Source: Marivivens geojensis
GTDB lineage: Bacteria; Pseudomonadota; Alphaproteobacteria; Rhodobacterales; Rhodobacteraceae
Assembly: GCF_023540835.1 (NCBI RefSeq)
Contig: NZ_JALKCU010000001.1
Span: 868,001-932,000 of the forward strand
Direction: 5' to 3'
DNA length: 64,000 bases
Under the pieces are notes generated by a model. That model saw nothing but the letters and a program-made list of their open reading frames with translations. It was not told the DNA's origin and searched no databases. The translations under genes and the position numbers were made by a program. Of the stretch, positions 9,123 to 17,793 are shown one piece after another (position 1 is the first letter of the stretch; each line of letters starts with the position of its first letter).

Positions 9123-10190
9123 GTGGCCATTCGTGATTGGGTTTTAGGTCTCCTTAACCGTCGTCCCCGCAGCGAAGAGGGCGGTGGGCGCAAGCGTGGA
9201 CAGGCGACCCATGTGGTGATCCTTGACGGAACGATGTCGAGCTTGGCCGAAGGGTTTGAAACCAACGCGGGTCTGACGTTCAAACTGCTCCGCGAGGCGG
9301 GGCATAAGGCCAATTTGACCGTCTATTACGAGGCGGGGATCCAGTGGCGTGATTGGACGGAGACCTTTGGCGTCATTGCAGGGCGCGGGATCAATCGACA
9401 GATTGAACGGGCCTACGGCGTTCTGTGTTCGCGCTGGCATCCAGGGGATCGGATTATCCTGATCGGCTATTCGCGAGGGGCTTTTGCCGTGCGGTCGCTT
9501 GCGGGGGTGATCCAGCGGGTCGGCATCGTCAAACACCACGATGCGACCGAGCGGCATGTCAAACTGGCCTATCGCTATTACACTCACGGTGCGCGCAGTC
9601 CCTTTGCCCGCAGGTTCAAGGAACTATACTGTGATCGCTCTGCCGATGTGGCAGCGATTGGCGTGTGGGACACGGTGAAATCGCTGGGCCTGCGGCTGCC
9701 GATCCTGTGGAAGTTTGAGGAAAAGCGGCACAGTTTCCATTCGGACGGGTTGGAGCCATGCGTTCGATCAGCGTTTCACGCGCTCGCCTTGGATGAAACC
9801 CGTGACGCATTCCTGCCAGAGATATGGGCGCCGCAGAACCGCTGGAACGGGCAGATCGAACAGGTCTGGTTCAAGGGGACCCATGGCGATGTTGGAGGTC
9901 AATTGGGCGGGCATATGGATGTGCGCCCCCTGTCCAATATCCCGCTGGTTTGGTTGCTGGAGCGGCTCGAAGGGCAGGGGCTGCCCTTACCTGATGGCTG
10001 GCGGGATCGGTTCGCCTGCGATGTAACCGCGCCATCGGTCGGCACATGGGCGCAATGGGGCAAACTGTTCTGGTCACGGCACCGTCGCAAGGTCGGGCGT
10101 GATCCGTCGGAACGGTTGCACGAAACGGTCGCGGACCGTGGGCTGGGCACGAAAAAGCCCGCTCCGAAACAGAGCGGGCTAGAAGCCTGA
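9123..10190 (+). CDS. DUF2235 alpha/beta-hydrolase (Tle1-like phospholipase domain)
   Basis: A 355-residue protein of the DUF2235 family, related to the lipase domain of Tle1-type effectors. The nucleophile motif is GYSRG (residues 115-119, Ser117), the oxyanion/early-strand region is VVILDGT, and a histidine-aspartate pair sits in WFKGTHGDVGGQ, as in this family. The start is GTG at 9123 with AAAGGGGAC upstream. No signal peptide, type VI secretion gene or immunity-like partner is visible nearby, so a housekeeping or intracellular hydrolase role is as likely as an effector role. The last ~35 bp of the gene contain the intrinsic terminator of the convergent metF gene, which therefore encodes part of this protein's C-terminus. 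Confidence 0.75.
   Translation: MAIRDWVLGLLNRRPRSEEGGGRKRGQATHVVILDGTMSSLAEGFETNAGLTFKLLREAGHKANLTVYYEAGIQWRDWTETFGVIAGRGINRQIERAYGVLCSRWHPGDRIILIGYSRGAFAVRSLAGVIQRVGIVKHHDATERHVKLAYRYYTHGARSPFARRFKELYCDRSADVAAIGVWDTVKSLGLRLPILWKFEEKRHSFHSDGLEPCVRSAFHALALDETRDAFLPEIWAPQNRWNGQIEQVWFKGTHGDVGGQLGGHMDVRPLSNIPLVWLLERLEGQGLPLPDGWRDRFACDVTAPSVGTWAQWGKLFWSRHRRKVGRDPSERLHETVADRGLGTKKPAPKQSGLEA
10151..10180 (-). terminator. metF terminator embedded in a coding region
   Basis: Perfect 9-bp stem (10156-10164 with 10172-10180) and 7-base loop, followed on the minus strand by TTTTTC. It stands 20 bp past the metF stop but lies entirely inside the 3' end of the DUF2235 hydrolase gene (stop at 10190), so the same bases serve as terminator on one strand and codons on the other. 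Confidence 0.8.
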
Positions 10191-10199
10191 GGGATGGGA

Positions 10200-11066
10200 T
10201 CAGGCCACTTTTTCGAGTTTGACCTGAGGGGTCACACCCAAAGCATGGCAAACATCGCGGGTCAGGTCCGGTTTGTTCAACGTGTAGAAGTGCAGATCGT
10301 TCACACCGCCACGGATCAGGTCGTCGCACAGTTCGGTTGCCAGAGCGGTCGCCAAAAGGTCGGTCGAACCAGATTTGACCGCGTTGTCAAAGGCGTCCGC
10401 AACGATTTGCGGGATAGACGTGCCGCAGAGCTGCGCGAACTTGCGTGCGCCGTTCCAGTTTTCAATCGGCAAAATGCCCGGAATGATCGGCGCGTCGATG
10501 CCCGCTTTTTCGCAGGCATCACGGAAGCGGAAGAACGTCTCGGCCTCAAAGAAGAACTGCGTGATGGCGCTGGTGGCACCTGCATCAATCTTGCGTTTCA
10601 GCCATTCGATGTCAGCGGCTGCGTCGCCTGATTCTGGGTGCTTTTCGGGATATGCACCGACACGGATTTTGAATTTGCCCGTGTCAGCCAGTGCTTCGAT
10701 CAGTTCGATGGAGGACTGGAAGCCATCTGCGGTAGGGCGGAATTTCTCGGCGCCTTTGGGGGCATCACCACGTAGGGCGACGATTTCGGTCACACCGACC
10801 TCAGCGTAAGCATTCGCGATTTCGAGCGTTTCTGCGCGGGTTGCCTCAACACACGTCAGGTGCGCTGCCACAGTCAGACCGATGTTTTTGTGAATGGCAC
10901 CAACGGCTTCGTGGGTGAGCTGGCGAGTCGTGCCGCCCGCACCATAGGTCACAGACACGAAAGTCGGGTCCATCGGTGCAAGGGTTGTCGCGCAGTTCCA
11001 CAGGCGGAACGATTGGTCCAGCGATTTGGGCGGAAAGAATTCGAAAGAGACATTGGGGCGCGACAT
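10200..11066 (-). CDS. metF: 5,10-methylenetetrahydrofolate reductase
   Basis: A 288-residue MetF, the FAD-dependent TIM-barrel enzyme that makes 5-methyl-THF for methionine synthesis. Family features visible are the N-terminal SFEFFPPKS with the catalytic glutamate, VSVTYGAGG, HLTCV, ALRGDAP and ITQFFFEAETFFRF. It is divergent from metR with two MetR-box-like sequences in between, and ends at a terminator located within the facing gene. Confidence 0.94.
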   Translation of the reverse strand: MSRPNVSFEFFPPKSLDQSFRLWNCATTLAPMDPTFVSVTYGAGGTTRQLTHEAVGAIHKNIGLTVAAHLTCVEATRAETLEIANAYAEVGVTEIVALRGDAPKGAEKFRPTADGFQSSIELIEALADTGKFKIRVGAYPEKHPESGDAAADIEWLKRKIDAGATSAITQFFFEAETFFRFRDACEKAGIDAPIIPGILPIENWNGARKFAQLCGTSIPQIVADAFDNAVKSGSTDLLATALATELCDDLIRGGVNDLHFYTLNKPDLTRDVCHALGVTPQVKLEKVA

Positions 11067-11111
11067 GATTCACCTATTTGTTGATGACCCCTTGTCGCAA
11101 AATAAATGATG

Positions 11112-11124
11112 TGAGACAAATTCA
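11112..11124. promoter_or_regulatory. MetR box 1 (TGAG-N5-TTCA)
   Basis: TGAGACAAATTCA, one base different from the enterobacterial MetR consensus TGAA-N5-TTCA. Read on the other strand it is TGAA-N5-CTCA. It lies 46 bp upstream of metF in the metF-metR divergent region and matches box 2 in both half-sites. Confidence 0.6.
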
Positions 11125-11142
11125 TAACTTTCACGACGATCA

Positions 11143-11155
11143 TGAGATTTGTTCA
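11143..11155. promoter_or_regulatory. MetR box 2 (TGAG-N5-TTCA), overlaps metR leader
   Basis: TGAGATTTGTTCA, the same degenerate MetR half-sites as box 1, 31 bp (three helical turns) away. It ends two bases before the metR ATG, so binding here would block metR translation-start-proximal transcription and suits negative autoregulation. Confidence 0.6.
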
Positions 11156-11157
11156 TA

Positions 11158-12072
11158 ATGCATATTGAGATCCGACATTTGCGCACGATTAAAGCGATCC
11201 ATGATACCGGCGGGTTGGCCCGTGCGGCGGATTTGTTGAACATCACGCAATCGGCCCTGAGCCACCAAATCAAAGGGATCGAGGATCAGGCCGGTGTCGA
11301 ACTCTTTGTGCGGCGGGCGAAACCTCTGCGTTTGTCGGCATCGGGGTTGCGGCTTTTGGCGGCGGCGGAACAGATTTTGCCGATCCTTGCCGATCTGGAG
11401 GTCGAATTCGAAGGCCTGCAAGACGGGCGCGCGGGACGGCTGCATATCGCGCTGGAATGTCATGCGTGCTTTGAATGGCTGTTGCCTGTGTTGGAACAGT
11501 TCCGCAAAGTTTGGCCAGATGTGGATGTCGATATCCGATCAAGCCTGTCGTTCGATGCGATGAGCGCGCTGCGCCGCGAAGAGGTCGATTTGGTTGTGTC
11601 CTCGGACCCTGAGGATCAGTCGGAAATCGATTTTAACCCGCTGTTTGATTATGATCCGGTCTTTGTTGCGTCGTCTCACCATCCGCTGGCCCAAAAGGCG
11701 GTGATCGAGGCGCAGGATTTTGAAGGGCAGACGCTAATCACCTATCCCGTTGATCGGTCGCGGTTGGATATCTTTAAAATGCTGTTGTCGCCAGCGCGGG
11801 TCGAACCTGCGGCGGTGCGGCAGGTCGAATTGACGGCGGTGATCCTTATGCTCGTGGCGTCCAACCGTGGTGTGTCGGTGCTGCCGGACTGGGTTGTTCG
11901 TCAGGTGCGGCAATCGTCCGATTACGTCACGCGGCCTCTGGGTAAGGACGGAAAGGTTGGCATGACGCGGCGGATGTTTGCGGCGACCCGCGAGTCCGAG
12001 AACACGCGACCTTACCTTGCGCACTTTATTCGGCTGGCTCGGCAAGAGGCGGTGAAACTTCAGCGGGGCTGA
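11158..12072 (+). CDS. metR: LysR-family regulator MetR
   Basis: A 304-residue LysR-type regulator: N-terminal winged HTH (residues ~1-60, with LARAADLLNITQSALSHQIKGIE) and C-terminal substrate-binding domain. The N-terminus MHIEIRHLRTIKAI and the divergent metF identify it as MetR, the homocysteine-responsive activator of methionine genes. ATG at 11158 is chosen over an in-frame TTG at 11149 because homologues begin there. The 3' end overlaps the convergent GGDEF-EAL gene by 47 bp. Confidence 0.88.
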   Translation: MHIEIRHLRTIKAIHDTGGLARAADLLNITQSALSHQIKGIEDQAGVELFVRRAKPLRLSASGLRLLAAAEQILPILADLEVEFEGLQDGRAGRLHIALECHACFEWLLPVLEQFRKVWPDVDVDIRSSLSFDAMSALRREEVDLVVSSDPEDQSEIDFNPLFDYDPVFVASSHHPLAQKAVIEAQDFEGQTLITYPVDRSRLDIFKMLLSPARVEPAAVRQVELTAVILMLVASNRGVSVLPDWVVRQVRQSSDYVTRPLGKDGKVGMTRRMFAATRESENTRPYLAHFIRLARQEAVKLQRG

Positions 12073-13993
12073 GGTCGCGGCTGGATTCCGCAAAGAGGCG
12101 GATGCGGGTTTCATCAATCGGCATCGCTTTGCCAAAGAGATAACCCTGACCGAGACGGCACCCGAGACGGCGGAGGTGATCGACTTGGGCTTCGGTTTCG
12201 ACCCCTTCCGCGATGACAGAGACACCCAAGCCGTCGGCGATTTCCAAAAAGCCACGGATCAGCACTTCGGCGGTGGGATCGCGGCCAAGGTCGGCGACGA
12301 AACTCATGTCGATCTTGAGTTCATCGAATTCGAGTTGGCGCAGGTGTTGGAACGACGCAAAGCCTGTGCCGAAATCGTCGAGCGACACCCGCAGTCCTTC
12401 GGATCGGAAATGAGCGATGCTGGCCTGAATGGTGTCGGCAGAGCGGGCGATGAACACGTCCTCGGTGATTTCGAGCGTGATGTGGCGACGGGCGTTCGGG
12501 TGGCGGCTCAGTAGGTCGTCGAGGTCGGCGCGGCCCGATTGCGTGGCGAGGGCGACCTCGGGGACGTTGATCGACACTTCACCCGGGTTGAGCCCTTCTG
12601 CCAAAAGCTGTTCGATGTCATGGAGCACACAGCCCGCCATATGCGACAGGAAATCGCCGTGCAGGCCAAGTTCATTGATCTGCGGGATAAAGAGGTTCGG
12701 GGGTAAGGGGCCTTTGGTCGGGTGAATCCAGCGGGCGAGGGCCTCGAACCCGATGCTGCGACCCGTGGCGAGGTCGACCTTGGGCTGGTAATAGGGGCGG
12801 ATCTCTCGGCTGTGCATCGCTGCAAGGATTTCGCGGCGGTCCTCAAGCGACAGGCGGCGTTCGAAATCATCGGCACGGTAGATCGCGGCTGAGATGCCAG
12901 AACTGTTTTTCGCGCGATACATGGCCTGATCGGCTGCACCGCAGAGACCCTCGACCGTGGTGCCCGCGTGCCGTGTGAGGCCGATGCCGACCGAGGCCGA
13001 GATATGCAGTTCCTTTTCGTGCCATTCTACGGGCGCTTGGATGGCGCGGGCGATGTAATCGGCCAGTCGAAGCGCAGCCTTTTCAGATGTGATCGTACGA
13101 AACGCGATGGCAAATTCGTCGCCGCCCAAACGGGCCACGATGCCCGTGTCGCCAACCAGTTTGGACAGGCGGCTCGCCACGGCCTGAAGCACCTGATCGC
13201 CCGCTTCGTGGCTATAGGTGTCGTTGATCGGCTTGAATCCGTCGAGGTCGATGAGGAACACGCCCAGTTCGCTGCCCAAACGGCGCTGGGCAATGAGGTG
13301 TTCAAGTTCTTCATCAAACGCTCGACGGTTCAATAGGCCCGTGAGTGGGTCATGTCGGGACAAGTGTTCGAGGGCACGCAGGCGGGCGTTTGCCTCTTCG
13401 CGAGCGGCGTTGAGGGCGCGCTGTGTGTCCTTTTGTTTGTGAAGGGTTTCGAACGTGTTGAAAATATAGACGACCATCATGCCCGTTGTGATGATCCATT
13501 CCCCCTCGCTCGACGGGAGAAACGCGTTTTCGCTGGCGAGCCAGAATACAGCAAAGGCAGAGCCAAAAGAGGGTGCCATCAGGCTCCAGTTATAAAACGG
13601 GAGGGCGGCGAAGGTATTGGTGATGTGGACGAAGACCCCAAAAAGCCACAAGAACCCCGCAAGCAGCATGGCAGAGGACGGTTCTGCCGCCAAAAGGAAC
13701 GCGGGCGCGAGATAAAAGAGGACGGAACTACAGTTTACGAGCCAGACGGTAAACACGTAGGTGGCGGTGATATCCTCGTCCCTGTCGGGCAATTTCTGGG
13801 CAAGCCAGTGGGCCGCGAGTTCATAGGCGACCAGAATACCAGACATGGACAGGGCTACGGTGCCGTAACCGACCCACCACAAAATAACCAACATCATCGC
13901 CGCAGAGGCGAGGCGTTTGGCGATGTCCCGCGTGGCCACGTGAATGGCAAAACGGGTTTGATAGCGGATCTTATCAAAACTCTGCGCGATCAT
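12026..13993 (-). CDS. Membrane-bound GGDEF-EAL protein (c-di-GMP turnover)
   Basis: A 655-residue inner-membrane protein with an N-terminal block of six or so hydrophobic helices (residues ~25-185), a short coiled linker, a GGDEF diguanylate cyclase domain (GGDEF intact at 290-294 in ARLGGDEFAI) and an EAL phosphodiesterase domain (EAL at 417-419 in GFEALARW, with DDFGTGFAS further on). Both active-site signatures look intact, so it could both make and break c-di-GMP. The start at 13993 has AGGAAGAGG upstream; an in-frame ATG at 14077 would add 28 residues. Its 3' end overlaps metR by 47 bp. The adhesin operon at 30.7-39 kb is a plausible c-di-GMP-responsive output, but no direct link is shown. 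Confidence 0.87.
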   Translation of the reverse strand: MIAQSFDKIRYQTRFAIHVATRDIAKRLASAAMMLVILWWVGYGTVALSMSGILVAYELAAHWLAQKLPDRDEDITATYVFTVWLVNCSSVLFYLAPAFLLAAEPSSAMLLAGFLWLFGVFVHITNTFAALPFYNWSLMAPSFGSAFAVFWLASENAFLPSSEGEWIITTGMMVVYIFNTFETLHKQKDTQRALNAAREEANARLRALEHLSRHDPLTGLLNRRAFDEELEHLIAQRRLGSELGVFLIDLDGFKPINDTYSHEAGDQVLQAVASRLSKLVGDTGIVARLGGDEFAIAFRTITSEKAALRLADYIARAIQAPVEWHEKELHISASVGIGLTRHAGTTVEGLCGAADQAMYRAKNSSGISAAIYRADDFERRLSLEDRREILAAMHSREIRPYYQPKVDLATGRSIGFEALARWIHPTKGPLPPNLFIPQINELGLHGDFLSHMAGCVLHDIEQLLAEGLNPGEVSINVPEVALATQSGRADLDDLLSRHPNARRHITLEITEDVFIARSADTIQASIAHFRSEGLRVSLDDFGTGFASFQHLRQLEFDELKIDMSFVADLGRDPTAEVLIRGFLEIADGLGVSVIAEGVETEAQVDHLRRLGCRLGQGYLFGKAMPIDETRIRLFAESSRDLSPAEVSPPLAEPAE

Positions 13994-14143
13994 GGGCCTC
14001 TTCCTGCCTTTGGGCCCATGTTGCCAATCAAAACCAAACAAATCGTTAACGGTGCGTTTTTCCCGAAAGAGTGCCATTCGCGGCCTTGCCCGATTGATCG
14101 GATTTGCCTATACGCGCTGCTTGGACCGTGAACGGAGGCCCCG

Positions 14144-14938
14144 ATGGCTGGTAGTGCAAACCTGAACGTGATGATGAAGACCGCCCGTAAAGCTGGGCGC
14201 GCTTTGCTCAAAGACTTTACCGAAGTTGAACAGCTTCAGGTCAGCACCAAAGGACCCGGTGACTTTGTCACGCGCGCCGACCGCAATGCCGAGGAAATCA
14301 TCCGCACGGAACTGATGGAAGCCCGCCCGACCTATGGCTTTCTCGGTGAAGAATCCAAAGAGATCGAAGGCGAAGATCCGACCCGTCGCTGGATCGTTGA
14401 TCCGCTTGATGGCACCACCAATTTCTTGCACGGTCTGGGTCACTGGGCTGTGTCGATCGCCCTTGAACATAAGGGCCAAATCGTTTCGGGCGTGGTTTAT
14501 GACCCTGTAAAAGACGAGATGTTCTATGCCGAAAAAGGTTCGGGCGCGTGGATGAACGAGACCCGTATTCGCGTCTCTGGTCGTCACCGTTTGATCGACG
14601 GTATCTTTGCAACGGGCCTACCGTTTGCCGGAAGCACCGATCTGCCGCAGACCCTGCGTGATCTTGGCCAATTGCTGCCCGCGACCTCGGGTGTGCGTCG
14701 CTTGGGTGCCGCGTCTCTGGACTTGGCCTATGTCGCTGCTGGCCGTTTCGACGGCTTCTGGGAACGCCGTTTGAAGCCGTGGGATATCGCCGCTGGTCTG
14801 GTCATCGTGCGCGAAGCGGGTGCCCTTCTTGAACCGATTCACGCAGAGGGTAACATCCTTGAGGATGGCAACCTGATCTGCGCGAACGAATCTATGTTCG
14901 GTCCGTTCGCCAAAGTGATCCGCGGCGCGGCAGCGTAA
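14144..14938 (+). CDS. suhB: Inositol monophosphatase family protein SuhB
   Basis: A 264-residue Mg2+-dependent, Li+-sensitive phosphatase of the IMPase family. The metal-binding motifs are GEESKE (~residues 66-71) and WIVDPLDGTTNF (~86-97), and the C-terminal metal aspartate is in KPWDIAAG. It dephosphorylates inositol-1-phosphate; in many bacteria SuhB also works in rRNA transcription. It is transcribed alone and ends in a good terminator. Confidence 0.92.
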   Translation: MAGSANLNVMMKTARKAGRALLKDFTEVEQLQVSTKGPGDFVTRADRNAEEIIRTELMEARPTYGFLGEESKEIEGEDPTRRWIVDPLDGTTNFLHGLGHWAVSIALEHKGQIVSGVVYDPVKDEMFYAEKGSGAWMNETRIRVSGRHRLIDGIFATGLPFAGSTDLPQTLRDLGQLLPATSGVRRLGAASLDLAYVAAGRFDGFWERRLKPWDIAAGLVIVREAGALLEPIHAEGNILEDGNLICANESMFGPFAKVIRGAAA

Positions 14939-14962
14939 TCGCTGATCGACCGACAGATTTGA

Positions 14963-14991
14963 GGGCCGTGCCGCAAGGTGCGGTCCTTTTT
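14963..14991 (+). terminator. suhB terminator
   Basis: Ten-base-pair stem with three G-U pairs (14963-14972 with 14977-14986), GCAA tetraloop, then TTTTTC. It starts 25 bp after the suhB stop. Confidence 0.82.
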
Positions 14992-15204
14992 CGTTAGTTC
15001 GTCTGATTTCGCGCTAAATGGCAGGACATTTGCAGAATTTGTGGTGTGATGCGAACGGCTGCGGCGCATGTTTTCGCGCAATTTTCGAATTTACCGCACG
15101 TTAGGTGGTTTTGCCGTAAATTTACCTTGAAGCTTCGTCTTTCGCGGCGCATTCACGGTTAAAATCGCCGAGTTTGAGCCGAAATTGCTTTGAGAGAGGC
15201 CACG

Positions 15205-15690
15205 ATGATCCACCACAGCTCTGATCTGGACGCATTCGACCGTAAGATTTTGGATATCGTCGCGATTGAGGGGCGGATCAGTGTGACCGAGCTGTCGCGT
15301 CGGATCGGCCTGTCGAAATCCCCGACCCAAGCGCGTCTGAAGCGGCTTGAGGAAACAGGGCTGATCCGTGGCTATCGTGCGCTCTTTGACCCGATCCGTT
15401 TGGGGCGCGACCACGTGGCGTTTGTCGAGGTGAAACTGACCGACACCCGCGAGTCGGCCTTGGCCGAATTCAACGCGGCCGTCATTCGCGTGCCAGAGAT
15501 TGAACAGTGTCACCTGATCGCTGGTCAGTTCGACTACCTGCTCAAGGTTCGCACCGCGTCGATGTCGGCCTATCGGCTTGTTCTGGCTGAAAAAATCTCG
15601 ACCCTGCCGTATTTGGCGAACACATCGACCTATGTTGCAATGCAGGCCGTCAAAGAAGAAGGCGTCGGTCCTGTCGCCACTGGCGGATAA
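15205..15690 (+). CDS. Lrp/AsnC-family transcriptional regulator (PutR-like)
   Basis: A 161-residue Lrp-family regulator: HTH in the first ~60 residues (ISVTELSRRIGLSKSPTQARLKRLE) and C-terminal ligand domain with GQFDYLLKVR. The spelling of the HTH and the overall length resemble the proline-dehydrogenase regulator PutR of Rhodobacter, but no putA is in view, so the name is not assigned. ATG at 15205 has GAGAGAGG upstream; a TTG at 15190 is also in frame. The 214 bp upstream after the suhB terminator are AT-rich and probably hold its promoter. Confidence 0.82.
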   Translation: MIHHSSDLDAFDRKILDIVAIEGRISVTELSRRIGLSKSPTQARLKRLEETGLIRGYRALFDPIRLGRDHVAFVEVKLTDTRESALAEFNAAVIRVPEIEQCHLIAGQFDYLLKVRTASMSAYRLVLAEKISTLPYLANTSTYVAMQAVKEEGVGPVATGG

Positions 15691-15760
15691 TTCCGACAAA
15701 GCGGCTTTTGCGACTTTCGCCCCTTGCCCATCGGCGCGGGGCAGGGCAAAACACCGTCGT

Positions 15761-15846
15761 GCCCGCGTGGTGGAATGGTAGACATCGGAGACTTAAAATC
15801 TCTTGGCCTTAGTGCCGTGCCGGTTCGAGTCCGGCCGCGGGTACCA
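15761..15846 (+). tRNA. tRNA-Leu (anticodon UAA)
   Basis: An 86-base class II tRNA with a long variable arm. The acceptor GCCCGCG pairs with CGCGGGT (one G-U), the discriminator is A and CCA is encoded. The anticodon loop CTTAAAA gives UAA, reading UUA leucine codons. The T arm contains GGTTCGAGTCC. Confidence 0.95.
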
Positions 15847-15917
15847 CCCCAAAAATCCATAGTAGACTAGACTAGGTGACCGCTCGTGCGGGCTATCGTT
15901 GTCCTAGTTCGACATAG

Positions 15918-15952
15918 AAAAAGGGCGCGAACCGGATGGTCGCGCCCTTTTT
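15918..15952. terminator. Bidirectional intrinsic terminator between tRNA-Leu and sulP
   Basis: Perfect 13-bp stem (15918-15930 with 15940-15952) beginning AAAAAGGGCGCGA, with a 9-base loop. T runs stand on both strands, so it can stop the tRNA transcript from the left and sulP, whose stop codon is 3 bp away, from the right. Confidence 0.85.
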
Positions 15953-15954
15953 GG

Positions 15955-17694
15955 TTATTCGGCTGCTTTGGCGGCAGTCATGCCAGTCAATTTGGCCATT
16001 GCCTCGTATTGCGAGAGGAATACCTCGCCCGTCATGTCGTAGAGGAAATGCGCGGTTTGGAGGCGGTCCATCACGGGGCCTTTGACTTCGGACATGTGCA
16101 GTTTGATGCCCATATCTTTGAGGCGGGCATTGATGGCCTCTAGGCTTTCGAGAGCGGAGAAGTCGATGGCGTTCACCGCCGACATCATCAGCACCACGTG
16201 TTCGATGCCACAATCAGCCTGCACGCGGTCGTAGATGTAATCTTCGAGGAAACGTGCGTTGGCGAAGTAGAGGCTTTCATCGACGCGCATCATCACCAGA
16301 CGATCATCGGTTTTCACCTGATGGCGTTTGATGTTGCGGAAGTGTTCGGTGCCTTCCATCAGGCCCACTTCGGCGATGTGCGGGCGGGATGTTTTAAAGA
16401 GATACAGAAGGACCGAGAGGCCAACACCCGACGACACGCCTGTTTCCACACCAAAAGCCCAAGTCATCAGGATGGTTGCAGCCACCGCAAAGAAGTCGGG
16501 TTTGGAATAGCCCCAGGACCGTTTCAGGATCGAGAAGTCAACGAGCGACAGAACAGCGACGATAATCGTTGCGGCCAGCGTTGCCTTGGGGAGGAAGTAG
16601 AGGAGCGGTGTGAGGGCGAGTGCAGCAATGGCAAGGCCGATGGCCGTAAAGGCACCAGCAGCGGGGGTTTCCGCGCCCGCGTCAAAGTTCACGACCGAAC
16701 GGGCAAAGCCACCAGTGACCGGATAGCCGCCCGTAAAGGCCGCACCGATGTTTGCAGCACCCAGACCGATGAGCTCTTGGTCAGGGGTGATGCGCTGGCG
16801 TTTCTTTGCAGCAAGGGTTTGCGCGACCGAGATCGATTCAACAAAACCGATGATCGAGATCAGAAGGGCAGGGACAAAGAGTTTGCCGATCAGATCAAAC
16901 GAAAGGTCGGGCATGGTGAAGGGCGGTAGGCTCTGCGGGACTTCGCCGACGACTTTGACGCCCCAGTTATCCAGACGGAACAGGGCAACGAAAGCGGTGG
17001 TGACGACGACGGCCGCAACAGGGCCAGCCTTGGTCAGTACATCCGCGAGTTTCGGCGGCACACCTTTGGACAAGAGGAGCGGTTTGAGACCCTTACGCAC
17101 CCAGAACAGGAAGGCGGTTGCCGCAACGCCGATAAAGAGCGTGATGAAGTTCAGTTTGGTGAAGTTCTCAAACAGGCTCTCGAACATATGCGGTAGCGAG
17201 TGGCCCGAGATCGAGATGCCGAGGATGTGACCGATCTGGCTCGATGCGATGAGGACGCCCGAGGCGGTGATAAAGCCCGCGATCACGGGGTGGGACAGGA
17301 AGTTCGCGATCCAGCCCAAACGCAGCAGGCCGAGGCCCAAGAGCATGACGCCCGAGAGGAACGCCAGCGTCAGAGCGGCGGTGGCGTAACCGATGTCACC
17401 CGACTGCGCGACTTTGCCGATTGCAGCGGCAGTCATCAGCGACACAACGGCCACAGGGCCAACGGCCAGTGCGCGCGAGGTGCCGAAGACGGAATAGAGC
17501 ATGATCGGCACGATCGAAGCGTAGATGCCCGCCTCAGCGGGCAGACCTGCGAGGAGCGCGTAAGCCAGCGACTGAGGCACCAGCATGATCGTCACGATCA
17601 CAGCAGCGACGAGGTCGTTCTGGAAGGCTTCTTTGTTATAGGTGCGGCCCCATTGAAGGACCGGGAGATATTTTGTGAGTGGCGAGAGGGCCAT
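15955..17694 (-). CDS. SulP-family sulfate/anion permease with STAS domain
   Basis: A 579-residue SLC26/SulP transporter: about 12 membrane segments in the first ~420 residues (including the family-type stretch PVVAVVSLMTAAA after ALAVGP) and a cytoplasmic STAS domain at the C-terminus, with NAIDFSALESLEAIN near residue 500. It is downstream of the DUF442-SQR fusion and blh on the same strand, so it may move sulfite or sulfate produced by sulfide oxidation; bicarbonate or another anion is possible. ATG at 17694 is preferred to TTG at 17703. An intrinsic terminator separates it from the upstream gene. Confidence 0.85.
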   Translation of the reverse strand: MALSPLTKYLPVLQWGRTYNKEAFQNDLVAAVIVTIMLVPQSLAYALLAGLPAEAGIYASIVPIMLYSVFGTSRALAVGPVAVVSLMTAAAIGKVAQSGDIGYATAALTLAFLSGVMLLGLGLLRLGWIANFLSHPVIAGFITASGVLIASSQIGHILGISISGHSLPHMFESLFENFTKLNFITLFIGVAATAFLFWVRKGLKPLLLSKGVPPKLADVLTKAGPVAAVVVTTAFVALFRLDNWGVKVVGEVPQSLPPFTMPDLSFDLIGKLFVPALLISIIGFVESISVAQTLAAKKRQRITPDQELIGLGAANIGAAFTGGYPVTGGFARSVVNFDAGAETPAAGAFTAIGLAIAALALTPLLYFLPKATLAATIIVAVLSLVDFSILKRSWGYSKPDFFAVAATILMTWAFGVETGVSSGVGLSVLLYLFKTSRPHIAEVGLMEGTEHFRNIKRHQVKTDDRLVMMRVDESLYFANARFLEDYIYDRVQADCGIEHVVLMMSAVNAIDFSALESLEAINARLKDMGIKLHMSEVKGPVMDRLQTAHFLYDMTGEVFLSQYEAMAKLTGMTAAKAAE

Positions 17695-17723
17695 GGGCAA
17701 CACCTTGGCGGAGGAGAGAGAAA

Positions 17724-17757
17724 AAAGAACGGCGGAGCCGACGAAGGCCCCGCCAGT
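17724..17757 (-). terminator. Terminator between the SQR fusion and sulP
   Basis: On the minus strand, stem 17753-17757/17734-17738 plus 17749-17751/17740-17742, with one mismatch and a 6-base loop, followed after three bases by TTTTTT. It lies 36 bp past the fusion-gene stop and 30 bp before the sulP start, leaving little room for a separate sulP promoter. Confidence 0.65.
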
Positions 17758-17793
17758 TTCTGCTCCGGCATGGACACCGGAACAGGAAGGTCG

